Shown piece after piece: positions 43,726 to 52,828 of a stretch of 64,000 bases of DNA (the stretch's first letter is position 1; the number at the start of each line of letters is the position of its first letter). The translations under genes were made by a program, and so were the position numbers. The notes under the pieces are model-generated. The model searched no databases, was not told the DNA's origin, and worked only from the letters and a program-made list of their open reading frames with translations. Location: the NCBI GenBank assembly GCA_040218445.1, contig JAVJRK010000010.1, forward strand, positions 806,001 through 870,000. The letters run 5' to 3'. The stretch comes from UBA1479 sp040218445 (GTDB lineage Bacteria; Pseudomonadota; Alphaproteobacteria; Rhodospirillales; Casp-alpha2).

Positions 43726-44724
43726 ATGACCGACAGCACGGAACCGACCTTGCGGGTGGAAAACCTGGAAACGCATTTCTTCACCAAGGACGGCGTGGCC
43801 AAGGCCGTGGACGGGGTCAGTTTTTCCGTCGGCCGGGGCGAGATCATGGGCCTGGTCGGTGAGTCCGGGTCGGGCAAGTCGGTTACCGGATTCTCGGTCC
43901 TGGGCCTGGTCGACCCGCCGGGCCGGGTGGTCGGCGGGCGCGTGCTGTTCCAAGGAACGGACCTGCTGGCCCTCGATCCGGAAGGCCTGCGCAGGCTGCG
44001 CGGCAACCGCATCGCCATGATTTTCCAGGACCCGATGATGACCCTTAATCCGGTCCTGCGCATCGATACCCAGATGATCGAAACCGTGCAGGCCCATGAC
44101 GCGTCGGTGTCCAAGGACGACGCCCGCGCCCGTGCCCGCGATGCCCTGGGCCAGGTCGGCATTCCCAGCCCGGATGAACGCTTGAAGGCCTATCCCCATC
44201 AATTTTCCGGCGGCATGCGTCAGCGCGTGGCGATCGCCATCGCGCTTTTGAACAAGCCCGATTTGATCATCGCGGACGAGCCGACCACGGCGTTGGACGT
44301 CACCATCCAGGGACAGATCTTGTACGAGGCACAGAAGCTGTGCCGCGAAACGGGCACGGCGCTGATCTGGATCACCCATGACCTGGCGGTCATTGCGGGG
44401 CTGGCCGACAGCATCAGTGTGATGTACGCGGGCCGCATCGTCGAACAGGGACAGCTTGGCGACGTGCTCGACCGGCCGGCCCATCCCTATACCTGCGGAC
44501 TTTTGGGGTCGGTCCCCGGCCATAACACGCGGGGCAAGCGGCTGTATCAGATTCCGGGCATGACGCCGTCGCTGTTGAAACTGCCGAAAGGCTGTGCCTT
44601 CAAGGAACGCTGCCCCCATGCGGATGCGGCGTGTGAAGCGGCGCCGGACATCACCACGCCGTTGCCCGGCCGAGCCCTGCGCTGCATCCATCCGCAGCTT
44701 GGTGCGGGAAGCGAGGTGCGATGA
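43726..44724 (+). CDS. ABC transporter ATPase, DppD type
   Basis: 332 residues. Walker A 'GLVGESGSGKSVTG', signature 'FSGGMRQRVAIAIALLN' and Walker B 'LIIADEPTTALDV' are intact. The C-terminal cysteine-containing 'GCAFKERCPHADAACE' is the extension typical of peptide-type ATPases, where an iron-sulfur cluster has been seen in relatives. It overlaps the next ATPase gene by four bases. Confidence 0.94.
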   Translation: MTDSTEPTLRVENLETHFFTKDGVAKAVDGVSFSVGRGEIMGLVGESGSGKSVTGFSVLGLVDPPGRVVGGRVLFQGTDLLALDPEGLRRLRGNRIAMIFQDPMMTLNPVLRIDTQMIETVQAHDASVSKDDARARARDALGQVGIPSPDERLKAYPHQFSGGMRQRVAIAIALLNKPDLIIADEPTTALDVTIQGQILYEAQKLCRETGTALIWITHDLAVIAGLADSISVMYAGRIVEQGQLGDVLDRPAHPYTCGLLGSVPGHNTRGKRLYQIPGMTPSLLKLPKGCAFKERCPHADAACEAAPDITTPLPGRALRCIHPQLGAGSEVR

Positions 44725-45716
44725 CCGCGATCCTCGAGCTCAGGGACGTTACCAAGAATTTCGTCAAGCATCTGGATGCGGCGGCGCGGATCGCGCAGCG
44801 GCTGGGTGCTAACGTGAAGGAAGAGGTCGTGCACGCGGTCGATGGGGTCAGCCTGCAGATCCAGCCGGGCGAAGTGGTCGGTCTGGTCGGTGAATCGGGC
44901 TGCGGCAAATCGACCCTGGGCCGCATGGTCGCGGGCATCCTGGAGCCGACCGCCGGTGAAATCCATTACAAGGGGCAAGCCGTTCGCGCCATGGACAAGG
45001 CCGCCGGCCAGGAAACGGCCCTGGCCATCCAGATGATTTTCCAGGACCCCTTCGCCAGCCTGAACCCCCGCATGCGGGTTCAGGACATCATCGGCGAAGC
45101 CCCGGTGCTGCACGGTGTGGTATCGGAAAAGGATGTGGCCGATTACGTGGCCGAAGTGATGTTGCGTGTGGGGCTCGACCCGGAATACCGCAAGCGCTAC
45201 CCGCATCAGTTCTCGGGCGGCCAGCGCCAACGCATCGGCATTGCCCGGGCCTTGGCGGTGAAGCCGGAATTCCTGGTCTGTGACGAAGCGATCGCGGCGT
45301 TGGACGTGTCCATCCAGGCCCAGGTCATCAACCTGTTCATGGACCTGCGCGAAGACCTGGACCTGACCTATCTGTTCATCAGCCACGATCTGTCGGTGGT
45401 CGAACATATTTCCGACCGGGTCGTGATCATGTACCTGGGCCGGGTGGTCGAAGCGGCCGCGACCGATGATATTTTCGCATCGCCCAATCATCCCTATACG
45501 CAGGCCTTGCTTAACGAGGTCCCGCGCCTGGATGTTCGGGGGCTGGATTATCAGCCGATTTCCGGTGAGATTCCGTCGCCGTTGGACCCGCCCACGGGCT
45601 GTCATTTCCATCCCAGGTGCCCGCATGCCACCGCGCGCTGTCGCGCGGAACGCCCCCAGTTGCGGGAAATCGCGCCCGGACGCATCGCTGCCTGTCATTT
45701 GAACGACGGCCCATGA
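44721..45716 (+). CDS. ABC transporter ATPase, DppF type
   Basis: 331 residues. Walker A 'GLVGESGCGKSTLGR', signature 'FSGGQRQRIGIARALAV' and 'CDEAIAALDVSIQAQ' as Walker B. Note that the last has A-I-A where most relatives have P-V-S after the glutamate (DEAIAALD), a mild divergence just after Walker B. The C-terminal 'TGCHFHPRCPHATARC' is the usual cysteine extension. It pairs with the DppD-type ATPase. The stop overlaps the start of the amidohydrolase. Confidence 0.93.
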   Translation: MTAILELRDVTKNFVKHLDAAARIAQRLGANVKEEVVHAVDGVSLQIQPGEVVGLVGESGCGKSTLGRMVAGILEPTAGEIHYKGQAVRAMDKAAGQETALAIQMIFQDPFASLNPRMRVQDIIGEAPVLHGVVSEKDVADYVAEVMLRVGLDPEYRKRYPHQFSGGQRQRIGIARALAVKPEFLVCDEAIAALDVSIQAQVINLFMDLREDLDLTYLFISHDLSVVEHISDRVVIMYLGRVVEAAATDDIFASPNHPYTQALLNEVPRLDVRGLDYQPISGEIPSPLDPPTGCHFHPRCPHATARCRAERPQLREIAPGRIAACHLNDGP

Positions 45717-46597
45717 CGGATATCGCCGATCTGGAAATTCCGGGCGTGCTGCGGCTGCGGGCGCCGAGGGCCCCGGCCGTGCCGCTGATTTTCGATTCGC
45801 CGCATAGCGGATGCGAATATCCCGATGATTTCGGGGCGGCGGTTCCCCTGGAAGCCCTGCGCCCGGCCGAGGATGCCTTCGTCGATGATCTATACGGGGC
45901 GGCGCCGGATTTGGGCGCCCCCTTGTTGTCGGCGCTGTTTCCGCGGCTTTACATCGATGCCAACCGGGCGGAAACGGATATGGACCCGGACCTGCTGGAC
46001 GGCGATTGGGACGGCCCGCCGCTTAAGCCGGGGGAAAAGGCCCGTTTGGGCCAAGGCGTCGCCTGGACCCGCTATCCACCGGGCCCGCCGCTGTATGACG
46101 GCAAGCTTCCGGCGGCGGCTTTGCGTCGGCGCATCGAAACCTGCCACCGGCCTTATCATCAAGCTCTGCGCCGTGTGCTGGATGCCTGGGCGGACCGGTT
46201 CGGCGGCTATTATCACATCAATTGTCATTCCATGCCGTCTCTTGCCAACGACATGTCGGCCGAACCGACGGGCACGGTGCGCCCCGATTTCGTTCTGGGT
46301 ACGCGGGATGGCACGTCCTGTTCGCCGGAACTGGCCGATTGCGTGCACCGGTATTTCACGGATCGCGGCTACGAGGTTCGGGTCGACCATTGGTACAAAG
46401 GGGTCGAAATTGTCCGTTTGGCCGGCAATCCGGGGGCCGGGCGTCATAGCCTGCAGATCGAAATCAGCCGGCGGATCTATATGGATGAAGATAAAATCCT
46501 GAAAAAGGCCGGCTATCCGGCCACCAAGGACCTGTTCACGGGTTTGATCGAGGCGTTGTGCCGGTTTTCGGCGGCAGTGCCACCTAGACTAAAGTAA
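45713..46597 (+). CDS. N-formylglutamate amidohydrolase family protein
   Basis: 294 residues from ATG 45713, overlapping the ATPase stop (ATGA). 'PLIFDSPHSGCEYPDDF' is the family signature near the N-terminus, and 'YYHINCHSMPS' carries later zinc-ligand histidines. The family releases formate from N-formylglutamate and related N-formyl amino acids. Being last in the transporter operon, it suggests that the transported solute is an N-acyl or N-formyl amino acid or peptide, which is inference. Confidence 0.88.
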   Translation: MTDIADLEIPGVLRLRAPRAPAVPLIFDSPHSGCEYPDDFGAAVPLEALRPAEDAFVDDLYGAAPDLGAPLLSALFPRLYIDANRAETDMDPDLLDGDWDGPPLKPGEKARLGQGVAWTRYPPGPPLYDGKLPAAALRRRIETCHRPYHQALRRVLDAWADRFGGYYHINCHSMPSLANDMSAEPTGTVRPDFVLGTRDGTSCSPELADCVHRYFTDRGYEVRVDHWYKGVEIVRLAGNPGAGRHSLQIEISRRIYMDEDKILKKAGYPATKDLFTGLIEALCRFSAAVPPRLK

Positions 46598-46653
46598 GCA
46601 GTGAAAAAACGCGGTGGAATTGTACAATCCTTGCGCGTTTTCTGGGAGGGTCC

Positions 46654-46716
46654 ATGGATCCGTATAAGCTCGCTGCTTTCCCTGTGTCGGGCCCCGTGCT
46701 GGGCGTGGCGCGGTGA
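46654..46716 (+). CDS. 20-codon leader ORF coupled to the histidine kinase
   Basis: ATG 46654 follows GGGAGG by four bases and reads MDPYKLAAFPVSGPVLGVAR before TGA, whose first bases overlap the GTG start of the kinase (46713). The good ribosome site and four-base overlap suggest translational coupling. Such a short frame can arise by chance, and no attenuator structure was found. Confidence 0.35.
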   Translation: MDPYKLAAFPVSGPVLGVAR

Positions 46717-49247
46717 AGCCGCCGATGCGGCATCTGCTGGTCGGGCTGACGCTCGGGCTATCGCTCGGGGCGGTGGTTGCCGTCGTGTCGAATACGGTCT
46801 ACATGCGCCAGCAAGAACAGGCCCTGGTGACCGCCGCGCAGACTGCGAACGAGGTGGGCGCCAAGATCGATCTTTTGATCGGGTCGCGCCTGGGCGTTGG
46901 CGGGCATTTACAGCAAATCTGGAAGGACGGCGTTATTACCTCTGAAAGGGAATTCCGCAAACATGCGCGATTCCTGCATCGGAACTATCAGGGCATCCGG
47001 TTCATTTCGTGGCTGGACACGGACGGGAAATTCACCTGGATCGAGCCGGAGATCGGCAATTCAAGCCTGATCGACCTGAACCTGCGGGATAATCCGGGGG
47101 CGCGGGAGACCTTTGATTATGTTTCCCGGGAAGGTGTCGGCTCCGCCAGTCCGCCGTTTGAATTTTTCGCCGGCGGCACCGGCTTCGTGGACCTGTATCC
47201 TTTGGACCGGGACGGTCAGCGCATGGGTTACATCGGCGTGGCTTTCCATACGGTCTCGGTTATCGCGCAGGCGCTGGGGGATGAAATTCCCAAACGCTAT
47301 CAGGTTCAGGTCCATTACGACGGCAAACTGATTCATGCAGAAGGTGCGGAACCTGCCCGCCCAAGGTTCATGGCGGCGTCCGATTTCCTTGTCCTGGGGC
47401 GAAGGTGGAAGGTCACGTTATGGCCGTCTGCGGCGACTCTGGCTGCGCAGACAGGCAACGCGCATATCGTTATCCTGGCGCTGGGACTGCCCGCGTCGCT
47501 TTTCCTGTCGATCCTGATGGCCATGTTCCTGTCGCGTCATGAAGCACTGCGCGCCAGCGAAACCATGGCCTCGGCGCTGATCGACAATGTTCCGTCATCC
47601 CTCAACATCAAAGGCACGGATGGCCGTTATCTGAAGGTCAACCGCAAGTTCTGCGAATGGGCGCGGACACCTGTTTCGGACGTTATCGGCAAAACTGAAC
47701 GTGAGGTCCATGGCGACCGTGCGGGGACTTCGGGCCGGATCGAAGAGCTGGAAAAGCAGGTGCTTCTTAAAGGTGTTCCCGTGCAGCAGGAACGCTACGG
47801 CCCGTTTCCCGACGGGGTGCCGCGTCATGTTCTGGTTGCCAAATTCCCGATCACCAACGATGCGGGCGAAACGGTCGCACTCGGCACGGCGGTTACGGAT
47901 ATCAGTAAACTGAAAGAGGCCGAGGAAATCCTGCGCCGGTCGCACGAGGAACTGGAAAAACTGATCGCAGACCGGACCCGGGAACTGCGCAGCGAAATCC
48001 GTGTGCGCGAGGTCGCGGAAGCATCCTGGCGCGAAAGCGAGGAACGGTTGCGCGACATCGCGGAATCGGCTTCGGACTGGTTCTGGGAAATGGATCAGGA
48101 TTTGCGGTTTACCTATATCTCGAACCGGTTTTTCGAAATTTCGGGATTGGAACGCAGCGCGCTGATCGGCAAGACCCGTTGGGAATTCGCGGGCGATGAC
48201 ATCCCTGAACAGGACCGCCGGCGCTTAGATGCCCACCGCGCCGATATGGAAGCGCACCGCCCGTTCCGCAATTTCGAATACAATTTCATCGGCCGCGATC
48301 AGGTTGAATTATCGGTCCGCCTTAGCGGCCGGCCCATGTTTGACGGAAACGGTAATTTCACCGGATACCGCGGGGCGGGCACGGACATCACCGCGACCCG
48401 CCAGGCGGAACGGGAATTGGTGCAAGCCAAGGAAGACCTGGAACGCCGGGTTGACGAGCGGACCAAGGAACTTCAGGTCGAGGTTGCCGAACGGCGCCGG
48501 GCCCAGGAACTGGCGGATCAGGCCAGCCGCGCCAAGACGGACTTCCTGGCCAACGTCAGCCACGAATTCCGTACGCCGCTGAACGGCATCATCGGGTTCT
48601 CGGAAATTCTCGCAAGCGAGGTTTTCGGGCCGCTCGGCGCGCCCCGATACAAGGAATATTCGGAAGACATCATTCGTTCGGGCCGCCATTTGTTGGACTT
48701 GATCAACGATGTTCTGGATGTCTCGCGGATCGAAGCCGGGGCCATGGCGTTGCATGAAGAACCGGTCGATCTTGCGCGCGCCGTCGAGGAATGTGCGGCC
48801 ATGGTGGCGCAGCGGGCGGCCGCGAAGAATGTCACGATGACGAAAGAAATCGAACAAAACCTGCCCATGATCCAGGCGGATTTGACGCGGATCAAACAGA
48901 TCCTGCTGAACCTGGTGACCAACGCGGTGAAGTTCACGGAACCGGACGGGTCCGTTTGCGTTGCGGTTTCCCTGTCTCCGGATGCGGGCCATGTGATTTG
49001 CGTGACGGACACCGGCATCGGCATCGATCCGAAGGACATTCCCAAAATCCTGACCCCGTTCGGCCAGGCCCATCGTGCCTTTACCCGGGCCCACGAAGGG
49101 TTCGGTCTGGGCCTGTCATTGGTGCAATCCTTCACGGAAGAACATGGCGGCGAGTTGACGATTGAAAGCCAGCCCGGCGAAGGCACGAAGGTGACCGTGC
49201 GCTTCCCGCCGAAGCGGGTCCTTGTTGCCGCCCGTGCCGCCCAATAG
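46713..49247 (+). CDS. Hybrid-free PAS sensor histidine kinase with CHASE-like sensor
   Basis: 844 residues (GTG start; ATG at 46725 is an alternative). An N-terminal membrane helix (about 7-29) and a second near 250-272 flank a periplasmic CHASE-like sensor ('RNYQGIRFISWLDTDGKFTW', 'GVAFHTVSVIA'). Two PAS domains follow (about 290-400 and 450-560), the second with a coiled coil. The HisKA phospho-acceptor is H617 in 'ANVSHEFRTPLNGIIGF'. The ATPase has 'NLVTNAVKFT', 'DTGIGID' and 'GFGLGLSLV'. No receiver is attached and no regulator gene is adjacent. Confidence 0.92.
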   Translation: MKPPMRHLLVGLTLGLSLGAVVAVVSNTVYMRQQEQALVTAAQTANEVGAKIDLLIGSRLGVGGHLQQIWKDGVITSEREFRKHARFLHRNYQGIRFISWLDTDGKFTWIEPEIGNSSLIDLNLRDNPGARETFDYVSREGVGSASPPFEFFAGGTGFVDLYPLDRDGQRMGYIGVAFHTVSVIAQALGDEIPKRYQVQVHYDGKLIHAEGAEPARPRFMAASDFLVLGRRWKVTLWPSAATLAAQTGNAHIVILALGLPASLFLSILMAMFLSRHEALRASETMASALIDNVPSSLNIKGTDGRYLKVNRKFCEWARTPVSDVIGKTEREVHGDRAGTSGRIEELEKQVLLKGVPVQQERYGPFPDGVPRHVLVAKFPITNDAGETVALGTAVTDISKLKEAEEILRRSHEELEKLIADRTRELRSEIRVREVAEASWRESEERLRDIAESASDWFWEMDQDLRFTYISNRFFEISGLERSALIGKTRWEFAGDDIPEQDRRRLDAHRADMEAHRPFRNFEYNFIGRDQVELSVRLSGRPMFDGNGNFTGYRGAGTDITATRQAERELVQAKEDLERRVDERTKELQVEVAERRRAQELADQASRAKTDFLANVSHEFRTPLNGIIGFSEILASEVFGPLGAPRYKEYSEDIIRSGRHLLDLINDVLDVSRIEAGAMALHEEPVDLARAVEECAAMVAQRAAAKNVTMTKEIEQNLPMIQADLTRIKQILLNLVTNAVKFTEPDGSVCVAVSLSPDAGHVICVTDTGIGIDPKDIPKILTPFGQAHRAFTRAHEGFGLGLSLVQSFTEEHGGELTIESQPGEGTKVTVRFPPKRVLVAARAAQ

Positions 49248-49259
49248 GCCAGTTCATGT

Positions 49260-50228
49260 TTACATATAATGGTGGATGATTTTTTCACCGAAGAACCGCG
49301 TGCCCTCCATGGGGGGCATGGGCTGAAAGACGATATGATCGACACCGGCATCGATCCATTGGTCGATGCGGTCGCGGACCTGGGCGACGTCGCCGATCAG
49401 GTTTGAGTCCATCACGTCGTCGACCGTGGGTGGGATGGGAAAGCGGTGCTTGCGTTCTTCCGCGTACATTTCTGCCCATTTTCGGGTTTCATCGGGCCCC
49501 TTGTCGGCTAGGCCGACGGCCGAAATCGCGACCTCGAACGGCCGCTCGGTCAACTCTGCCCTCATGCCGTCGACCAGGCCCTTCACAACTTGGGGGGCTT
49601 TCGAATACATGAACCACACGTCGCCGTGCTTTTTCATCAGCTCCTGGGTCGGCGGGGAATCGCCGGCGATCCAGATCGGCGGATAGGGTTTTTGGATCGG
49701 TTTCGGATAACAGAAGGCGTCTTGCAGCTGATAAAATCGCCCGTCGAAGGAAAACCCGGCGGGGTCTTCGCATTCGATCAGGCCGCGATAGATGGCCAGG
49801 CTTTCGTCCAGCCTTGCGATGCGCTCCAGCCCGTCATCGGACCATTCCTTGAAATCGTAGGATTTGGCTTCGGCCGAGAACCAGCCGGAACCGGGGGCCA
49901 ATATCACGCGCCCGCCGGTGATGTGGTCCAGGGTACAGGCGATCTTGGTCGTCAGGCCCGGGTGGCGAAAGGTGTTGTTGATGGAATGGCCACCCAGGCG
50001 CACGTGCTTGGTCAGGGCACCAATGGCGGTCATGGCCGTCCAGTACTCCAGAATCGGCTTGGACCGGTCCAGGTGCGCGTTCTCCACATGGTCCGGTATC
50101 CAGACCGATGAAAACCCCAAGTCCTCGGCCACGCGGGCCATTTCCAGGGCATACTCAAACCCGGACGAGGTCGCGCCCATCTCACCCTGAACGGTCAGGC
50201 GAATGCCGAATTGAACTTTCTTGCTCAT
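49260..50228 (-). CDS. LLM-class flavin-dependent oxidoreductase (F420/FMN-type)
   Basis: 322 residues of the luciferase-like TIM barrel. 'AEDLGFSSVWIPDHVENAHL' and 'LILAPGSGWF'-like 'RVILAPGSGWFSAEAKSYDF' are the family landmarks. Whether F420 or FMN is used cannot be told. It converges with the kinase gene with a 12-base gap. Confidence 0.88.
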   Translation of the reverse strand: MSKKVQFGIRLTVQGEMGATSSGFEYALEMARVAEDLGFSSVWIPDHVENAHLDRSKPILEYWTAMTAIGALTKHVRLGGHSINNTFRHPGLTTKIACTLDHITGGRVILAPGSGWFSAEAKSYDFKEWSDDGLERIARLDESLAIYRGLIECEDPAGFSFDGRFYQLQDAFCYPKPIQKPYPPIWIAGDSPPTQELMKKHGDVWFMYSKAPQVVKGLVDGMRAELTERPFEVAISAVGLADKGPDETRKWAEMYAEERKHRFPIPPTVDDVMDSNLIGDVAQVRDRIDQWIDAGVDHIVFQPMPPMEGTRFFGEKIIHHYM

Positions 50229-50453
50229 TGCTGTCCTCCCCTGCGGCTGCGTTCGATTGCCTGCTCCTCGATATTCGGAACAAGTCCGCCGCTTTTAGTG
50301 ACGCCCCCCGTCAGATGACGATAGGGATGGCGGATGGGGCGATCAAGGTCAGTGGCACCGGATGCAGCGATGTCGCGCGAACGTGATCTGCCGCGGGGCG
50401 GTGCGATGGCCGTGCCGATTGAAGGTGCCGCCCAGGTCGCCTATTTTTACGGG

Positions 50454-51485
50454 ATGATGAAGCGATGGTTTCTCGCGTTCACGGTAATGACGGCGACGGC
50501 GGTTTTGTCGCCCGCCCGGGCCGACGATGTCGATGCCGTCATGGCCAGGGCTGCCCAGGCCTGGTTACAGGCAATGGGCGGAAAGGCAGCGGATGCATCT
50601 TTCCCGTTTGCCGATGACGAACGGTTCGATTGGCATTACACGCCGGGTTCCCGCAACGGCGTGGTGTTCCGCGACATGACGGCGGCTCAGCGCCGTGCCG
50701 CCAAAACCTTGATGCAAAGCACCCTCTCGGCGCCGGGCGTCCACAAGGCCGAAGCCGTCATGGCGTTGGAGGCCGTGCTGGCCGAGGTCGAGGGCTCGTC
50801 CCTCAGCTACCGGGACCCGGAAAAATATTACATCTCGGTGTTCGGCGCGCCGGGCCGCTATCCCTGGGGCTGGCGGCTCGAAGGCCATCACCTTTCCATC
50901 AACGTCACGGTCGCGGCAGCGGGCGAGGTCTCGGTCACGCCCACGTTCCTGGGCACCAACCCGGCCCGCATCCCGGCGGGCCCGCGAAAGGGAGAGCGGG
51001 TTCAACAGGATGAATACGTCCTGGCCCTGCGTCTGGCGGCGGGCCTCGGCGCGGATCAGCGTAAACAGGCCCTGCTTGGGGACCGGTCCCTCGGCAACGT
51101 GGTTGCGGGACCGGGCCGGGGCGATGCCCTCAAGGCACCGCAAGGTTTGCCGGTGGCGTCTCTCAACGCCGAGCAGCAGATCGTCCTGATCAACCTGATC
51201 ACGGCCTATGTGGGCCTTGCCCGCGATGACATCGGCCGCCCCTATATGGATCTGGTGCGTGCGGGCTGGGCGGATACCCGCTTCGCCTGGGCCGGGCCCA
51301 TGGCCGAAGGGGCCGCGTTCTATTACCGCGTCCACGGCCCCCGGATTCTGATCGAATTCGACAATTCGCAGGGCGGCGGCAACCATATCCACAGCCTGTG
51401 GCGCGATCCGGCGAACGATTTCGGCCGCGACGACCTGCACCGTCATTACAAAAACGCACCCGAAGCCCACGGGCATCGGCCGTAG
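50454..51485 (+). CDS. Secreted DUF3500 protein
   Basis: 343 residues from ATG 50454 (ATG 50457 also possible). A signal peptide ('WFLAFTVMTATAVLSPARA') precedes a domain with 'FDWHYTPGSRNGVVFRDM' and 'RYPWGWRLEGHHLSINVT', and the C-terminal 'IEFDNSQGGGNHIHSLWRDP', the DUF3500 features. The conserved histidines might bind metal or haem, but the function is unknown. It is the last gene before the accessory region. Confidence 0.85.
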   Translation: MMKRWFLAFTVMTATAVLSPARADDVDAVMARAAQAWLQAMGGKAADASFPFADDERFDWHYTPGSRNGVVFRDMTAAQRRAAKTLMQSTLSAPGVHKAEAVMALEAVLAEVEGSSLSYRDPEKYYISVFGAPGRYPWGWRLEGHHLSINVTVAAAGEVSVTPTFLGTNPARIPAGPRKGERVQQDEYVLALRLAAGLGADQRKQALLGDRSLGNVVAGPGRGDALKAPQGLPVASLNAEQQIVLINLITAYVGLARDDIGRPYMDLVRAGWADTRFAWAGPMAEGAAFYYRVHGPRILIEFDNSQGGGNHIHSLWRDPANDFGRDDLHRHYKNAPEAHGHRP

Positions 51486-51510
51486 GGGCGGCGCGGACGT
51501 GGTCCGAAAG

Positions 51511-51753
51511 TTACCACAACCGTCTTCTTGCGAAGGCGTGGCCGGAACCGGATTTCAGGTATCGCTCGAACGCAGAAGCTTGTTCTTCATTGGAAAATGC
51601 CAAGTAGGTGACAAGTTTCCAGGGTCGGAACTTGGCGGTGTGAGGAGATTTTCCGGCATTGTGGTCCGCTAGGCGCCGCTTCAGGTCTTTGGTGCACCCA
51701 ACGTATCGGTGATCACCGAATTGTTTGCTTTGGAGCAAATAGACGTAATGCAC
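51511..51753 (-). CDS. GIY-YIG nuclease-like small protein
   Basis: 80 residues from GTG 51753, with AAGGAGGG seven bases upstream. 'HYVYLLQS' is the GIY-equivalent strand and 'RYVGCTKDLKRRLADHNAG' the YIG part with the catalytic arginine, then 'HTAKFRPWKLVTYLAF'. These single-domain GIY-YIG proteins (YhbQ/UPF0213 type) occur in many genomes, often near mobile element ends. It borders a tRNA-3'-like fragment. Confidence 0.85.
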   Translation of the reverse strand: MHYVYLLQSKQFGDHRYVGCTKDLKRRLADHNAGKSPHTAKFRPWKLVTYLAFSNEEQASAFERYLKSGSGHAFARRRLW

Positions 51754-51845
51754 CGAGCAACCCTCCTTCGCCGAGGCTTCGGAGGGCATCCTGCTTCGCG
51801 TTTGAGAAGATTGGAAATCCTGCGAAGCGCCTTGGCGCGAAGCAG

Positions 51846-51866
51846 GATGGTGGAGCCGGAGGGCAA
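51846..51866 (-). other. tRNA 3'-end-like fragment upstream of the GIY-YIG gene
   Basis: On the minus strand CCCTCCGGCTCCACCATC resembles the 3' acceptor strand and CCA of tRNA-Ala. GATGGTGGAGCCG (51846-51858) is identical to 1276-1288 at the intact tRNA-Ala. The rest of a tRNA is not recognisable. It may be an old integration scar at the left edge of the accessory region. Confidence 0.35.
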
Positions 51867-52023
51867 CCATCTTAACCTGCTGTTTCAGGCGAAGGCTGTA
51901 AAACCGGAAAGACCGAGTGAGCCAATTGTTTGATTCTGCATAAATAATCAAGCTAAGCTACCGCCTCTGATCCTATTTACGTAGCTGGAAGAAACCGAAC
52001 TACTATCTTGCGGCGTATCCTCC

Positions 52024-52326
52024 TTAAAACAAGCCCAACTGCTTCCTGTCCGCCTCATAGCGTTTCCACGCGGCGCTCTGTGCTTCATGGTCCAGCCATG
52101 CCAAAACATAGGTCGCAGGGTCGCCGTATTCCTCCAAGCGCTCGGGCAGGATAAACAGTGACCTGTACCCCGTTTCGGTAATCGGCAGCGGAACGCTCTC
52201 GGCACTTCTGACCTCGATATGGTCCATCCCTGCGAAGCGCTTCGGGATGTATCCGATTTTCAAGGCGATCCCGCGCCACTCGGCATGAGCGACCATTGAA
52301 CTTTCATCTGGTTTACCGGCAGGCAT
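52024..52326 (-). CDS. Small protein encoded with ArdA, unknown function
   Basis: 100 residues from ATG 52326, overlapping the ardA 3' end by 14 bases and so translationally coupled to it. It is hydrophilic with 'GIALKIGYIPKRFAGMDHIE' and 'ESVPLPITETGYRSLFI' in view and no known domain. Coupling with an antirestriction protein suggests a mobile-element accessory role. Confidence 0.65.
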   Translation of the reverse strand: MPAGKPDESSMVAHAEWRGIALKIGYIPKRFAGMDHIEVRSAESVPLPITETGYRSLFILPERLEEYGDPATYVLAWLDHEAQSAAWKRYEADRKQLGLF

Positions 52327-52828
52327 AAACAAAATCCTCACCGGCAATATGCGTTTCGGAGTAATCGGCTGCTAGGTCGCGGGCGATGGCCTCGTAGTCG
52401 ATATAGAATTGCAGGCTTTCAGGGATTTCTCCGAACAGACCTTCCTCTACAAACTGCTCCGCCAAGTCCCGCAAGCCACTGACCGCATAAAGATCAATCT
52501 CGACACTTTCGGGATCGTCCATCACATCGAAATGACCGTAACCGCATTCACCGACCGCGATGATGTAGTGGCGCTTGCGCTCGTCGTCCCAATCCGCCGC
52601 CGATTCTAGAAACTCCTCGAAATTGACCTGATTGAGTTCCCAAGCTCTCGCAAGTTCGCAATCGATCCGCTCACCATCGATGAATTGGATTTCGAATTCC
52701 TCGACCGGTTGCCCGAAATCGTTCAGGGCCTTGGCCGCAAGCTCTTCGTATTGTTCCACCTTCTCGAAATAAAAGCCGGTAGCTGAAATATCGAAAGGCT
52801 GTGCATATAGTTTTGGTGTCATTTCCAT
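52313..52828 (-). CDS. ardA: ArdA-family antirestriction protein
   Basis: About 171 residues from ATG 52828 (ATG 52822 has better spacing to AAAGGAG and is an equally good start). 'MTPKLYAQPFDISATGFYF' and 'GECGYGHFDVMDDPESVEI' are ArdA-like, and the protein is strongly acidic, as needed for DNA mimicry that blocks type I restriction enzymes. The final 'ETHIAGEDFVYACR' is also typical. ArdA is carried by plasmids and conjugative elements, so this marks imported DNA. A hairpin (GGGTTTC, loop, GAAACCC at 52845-52864) lies in its 5' leader. Confidence 0.88.
   Translation of the reverse strand: MEMTPKLYAQPFDISATGFYFEKVEQYEELAAKALNDFGQPVEEFEIQFIDGERIDCELARAWELNQVNFEEFLESAADWDDERKRHYIIAVGECGYGHFDVMDDPESVEIDLYAVSGLRDLAEQFVEEGLFGEIPESLQFYIDYEAIARDLAADYSETHIAGEDFVYACR

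Noticed and set aside
46601..46945. Open frame of 114 codons overlapping the start of the sensor kinase
   Set aside because: Most of it is out of frame with the conserved kinase N-terminus, and it lacks any domain.
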